Shown piece by piece: positions 61,801 to 64,000 of a stretch of DNA of 64,000 nt. Position 1 is the first letter of the stretch; each line of letters begins with the position of its first letter. The DNA lies in the NCBI GenBank assembly GCA_012295275.1, contig CM022670.1:40339251-40403250 (forward strand), in the 5' to 3' direction. This stretch comes from Chrysomallon squamiferum (Eukaryota; Mollusca; Gastropoda; Neomphalida; Peltospiridae). A program made the translations under genes and the position numbers. The notes beneath the pieces were generated by a model. That model was not told the DNA's origin. It saw nothing but the letters and a program-made list of their open reading frames with translations, and did no database searches.

Positions 61801-63384
61801 ACATAATAAAGGAAAAAAGAAAGGAACATTTGTTACCACTAGGCTAGCTGTCTGGCCGATAGCGTGACTTGTCAAGTTCTCTCTTCCTCCAGCTGCATCA
61901 CAGACAACATTGCTGTTTTCTTTAATTCTCACTGGATTTCTCCTAACTGATATGTCACATATTGAATCTGCTTCTGCAATATAAAAAAAAAAAAAAAAAT
62001 GCTTTAGTAAATAACTTTGACAACATAAGTATGAAGAATTACAGGAAATGTATGATAGTAAGAATTTCATATTAATATCACCAAGCACAAAACTCTTAAT
62101 TGTGCACACATGCACACACACATGCACACACACACACACACACAAAAATAATAATAATTAAATAACTATATAAATAAATAAAATTAAAATACAGGTGTGT
62201 TTGCTGTAATGGAAATTCAGTTAAGTATAAATATAATACTTTTTTAATAGTTATAACATTTAACACAAACCTGATTCTGTCCAGTAGTCATCAAAATTTT
62301 CATAACCATCTTTAAATTTTCTAATATTTTTCCCTTCCTTCACATCTATTCCTGTCCGACTGGAAAACAAATAAAAATAACAATTAAAAAAAGAAAGAAA
62401 ATAAAATCCAAACATATGCAAAAAATGTATGAGACAACTTTAAGCATAACATAAATTACATATTTTTTAATGCCCAGTATTACAATTAGGTTATATTTAT
62501 AATTGATAAAAATAACCTATTTCTGATATTAAATACACATTTTAATAACTCATTATCTGTGTTGTGTAACTGCTGATATACTCTCCCTCAAAGTTGAACT
62601 GACAGAATATCAGCCATAAATTTATGACTGGTGCAAAAATCCTCTATAAAGCATCAGAACTTACCGACCAATATGCTTGTTCCTCAAAAGTTTCACACTG
62701 GGTCTCGTGGTATTCTAAACGTAAATGAAAAATTATATTTAAATTTAGTAGACATTCGCTTTATTACAAACTACTGCTATAAACACTGACTGTAGCAGCT
62801 AACACTTCTATATTAACATTTTGCAACCTAGTTATTCCTAATAATTTTAACGCAGATGGTATTTAATTCATAAAATGAAATCTCTGTCTGACATCAAATG
62901 TTGATTAAAATTTAAATACTGACACTGCTAATTACACAAATTTTTACTGTCATTAAGTAATTCGATAAAGTAACATTTTAAATAAGTTTTATAAATAAAT
63001 ATGATAATCATTTATCACAACACTGATTAGTTTACCCAAATAATCTGAATTTAACTAGAAATATATTTAAAAATAAAAATAAATAAAAAATAATACGAAG
63101 GAGGTTACATCACAAAATAGGTCAACTAAATAAGTAAATTACAGATGAAGTAACTGATCACAGGGCGAAACAATAGAAGAAGCTTATAATTACAAATGCA
63201 AATGTTTTGTTATTATCTATTCATAATCATTAATCAACATAATCATAATCAGACGATAAATCATATCATAATTTTATTTTAAAATAATAATAATGATCAT
63301 AACAATCGATTTACATACAGTTTACCATTTTACATATTTAGTAAATCAAGTTTAAGAGATATTAAAGTAAACCTTTTTGTTCAT
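49302..63384 (-). CDS. CENPC: CENP-C, inner kinetochore protein, complete gene with one apparent frameshift
   Basis: CENP-C links CENP-A nucleosomes to the outer kinetochore. Exons in transcript order: 63373-63384, 62665-62714, 62271-62359, 61837-61973, 61499-61545, 60980-61068, 60685-60809, 60379-60422, 59955-60043, 59484-59545, 59150-59172, 58775-58845, 57528-58480, 55845-57157, 55458-55520, 54139-55126, 53850-53909, 52724-52840, 52365-52505, 51771-51896, 51364-51471, 50981-51064, 50669-50809, 50170-50354, 49665-49755 and 49302-49381 (about 1762 residues). Identity rests on the CENP-C motif in exon 51364-51471 (LRRSKRTRVQTLEWYKNER) and the C-terminal cupin dimerisation fold (CVIYGKISVTIHRG, TGNHFFVPKGNPYSLKNL). 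The N-terminus has three copies of an RTG...DGYENFDDYW module. The middle is low-complexity, Ser/Lys/Glu-rich and probably disordered. The coding sum is one base short, located in exon 54139-55126 near 54496-54502. Confidence 0.93.
54034..54069. repeat. (AAT)n microsatellite in CENPC intron
   Basis: About 12 ATA/AAT units lie about 70 bp inside the intron from the donor of exon 54139-55126. A similar ATT run at 55814-55842 abuts the donor of exon 55845-57157. Confidence 0.95.
56225..56480 (-). repeat. 147-bp in-frame tandem duplication in CENPC
   Basis: Exon 55845-57157 contains two copies of a 49-residue segment (FLINDTESD, GRKSVRKQ, DNNRKSSQQKE) offset by 147 bases. Most differences are single bases. 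Confidence 0.9.
57945..58130 (-). repeat. 39-bp in-frame minisatellite in CENPC
   Basis: A 39-base unit encoding about SGPASEQEGVTYA is repeated about four to five times in exon 57528-58480. The central three copies are almost identical (units start near 57961, 58000 and 58039) and the outer ones are degenerate (SGTASEQE, SGLTSEQE). Confidence 0.95.
59955..60043 (-). CDS. CENPC: CENP-C N-terminal module, copy 3 (core exon)
   Basis: This 89-nt core exon encodes RTGKDVKSGKDIRRF then DGFENFDDYWSAS. It is flanked by 60379-60422 (SKTKNNTFQKKHIGR) and 59484-59545 (EADSIMSSF), whose second half no longer resembles the other copies. It is the most diverged core. Confidence 0.85.
60980..61068 (-). 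CDS. CENPC: CENP-C N-terminal module, copy 2 (core exon)
   Basis: This 89-nt core exon encodes RTGQDMKQGKKIRKF then DGYENFDDYWTES. It is flanked by 61499-61545 (SKSKNNAFQ...NIGR) and 60685-60809 (EVDSICDIS). It is nearly identical to copy 1 at protein level and clearly similar in DNA, so copies 1 and 2 are the most recent pair. Confidence 0.85.
62271..62359 (-). CDS. CENPC: CENP-C N-terminal module, copy 1 (core exon)
   Basis: This 89-nt core exon encodes RTGIDVKEGKNIRKF then DGYENFDDYWTES. It is flanked by exon 62665-62714 (ending NKHIGR) and exon 61837-61973 (starting EADSICDIS). Entry phase 2 and exit phase 1 are the same as in copies 2 and 3. The motif is reminiscent of the RTG...GFE..DDF element in fungal Mif2 N-termini, a region that contacts the outer kinetochore. 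Confidence 0.85.
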
Positions 63385-64000
63385 GTCTGATGATTAAATC
63401 TTAAATAAATATCCATGTCATTAATAATATAAACATTTATTAATGTGATCACAGTAAACTTTCAAGTTCTGCGCCATTTATGTAATTTCTTCCTATTTTT
63501 TCTAAATTCAATTTCATTGGTTGACGTCTTTCATACTACACCGCATACACAAACATGCGATCGAACACGAGACTTGGACCTAAGAGATTTTATAATAATC
63601 TCAGAAATGCATTTTGTCCTTAAAACGCCATATATATTTTTAAAACATTACATTCATGTATTTCGAAATCGAATGAATAATTAGTGCTTTATTATTTCAT
63701 TTCAGGAATAAGGATTTAGTTGTTATTCTTTAAAGGGCCTTAATAATTAATATTTGAATATCACATTTAGTACTACACAGACTTTACGTTTCAGCGGTGA
63801 AATCGAAAGACAGCTCTGTTAAATATTAAACTACAGTAACAAGTATGTAAATAATCATTGTTTTATGCCCTTTAATATATATTTCGCTTGTTCCTTATGC
63901 TTTTTTTCTTTCTTTCTTTTTAACTGTTGTAATCTGAAATTATTTCAGTATCACAATAAATATCATGATGGTGAACTTGAATGAACTTTAACAGGTTGTA
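63385..64000. other. CENPC upstream region, no gene seen
   Basis: This stretch contains the CENPC 5' UTR and promoter and perhaps the start of an unseen neighbour. No exon or family resemblance was found on either strand. Confidence 0.4.

Overview
The window is nuclear DNA from an animal. It is very AT-rich, with GT-AG introns mostly of 0.1-2 kb, long poly-A/T tracts and many microsatellites. I rebuilt eight protein-coding genes by joining exons by eye, using reading-frame phase, splice consensus and remembered family sequence. The protein resemblances (BLCAP, calcyphosine-like, OGFOD1, transmembrane prolyl 4-hydroxylase) suggest a bilaterian invertebrate, most likely a lophotrochozoan such as a mollusc. 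That placement is inference only.

Layout from left to right. ELP3 (minus, 333-5938) is cut by the left edge, so its C-terminal acetyltransferase domain is outside. It is head to head with BLCAP (plus, 6383-6631). A long gene-poor stretch follows. Next are an intronless profilin-like CDS with a C-terminal tail (plus, 14035-14592), a decayed non-LTR retrotransposon piece near 16.5 kb, and P4HTM (plus, 17071-24945). P4HTM converges on OGFOD1 (minus, 25598-31941), which is head to head with LSM4 (plus, 32290-34514). CAPSL, a four-EF-hand protein (plus, 37668-47689), has three candidate terminal coding exons. It converges on CENPC (minus, 49302-63384), the large inner-kinetochore protein, whose 26 coding exons all lie in the window.

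Functionally this is a mix of housekeeping genes: tRNA wobble modification (ELP3), mRNA decay and splicing (LSM4), ribosomal protein hydroxylation (OGFOD1), centromere assembly (CENPC), ER prolyl hydroxylation (P4HTM) and a probably ciliary calcium sensor (CAPSL). I saw no operon logic, CRISPR array, or rRNA or tRNA gene.

The most notable signals are repeated internal duplications that create new exon arrangements. (1) The CENP-C N-terminus is a three-exon cassette present three times in matching splice phase. (2) CAPSL has three interchangeable last exons, each supplying the second half of EF-hand 4. (3) ELP3 carries a 122-bp tandem duplication containing an exon end and its splice donor. 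(4) A P4HTM intron holds a decayed copy of its last exon. OGFOD1 and CENPC each carry one apparent single-base frameshift inside otherwise conserved coding sequence. Both lie in base runs, so assembly error is the leading explanation. All BLCAP codons that are A-to-I edited in mammals are present in their genomic, unedited form.
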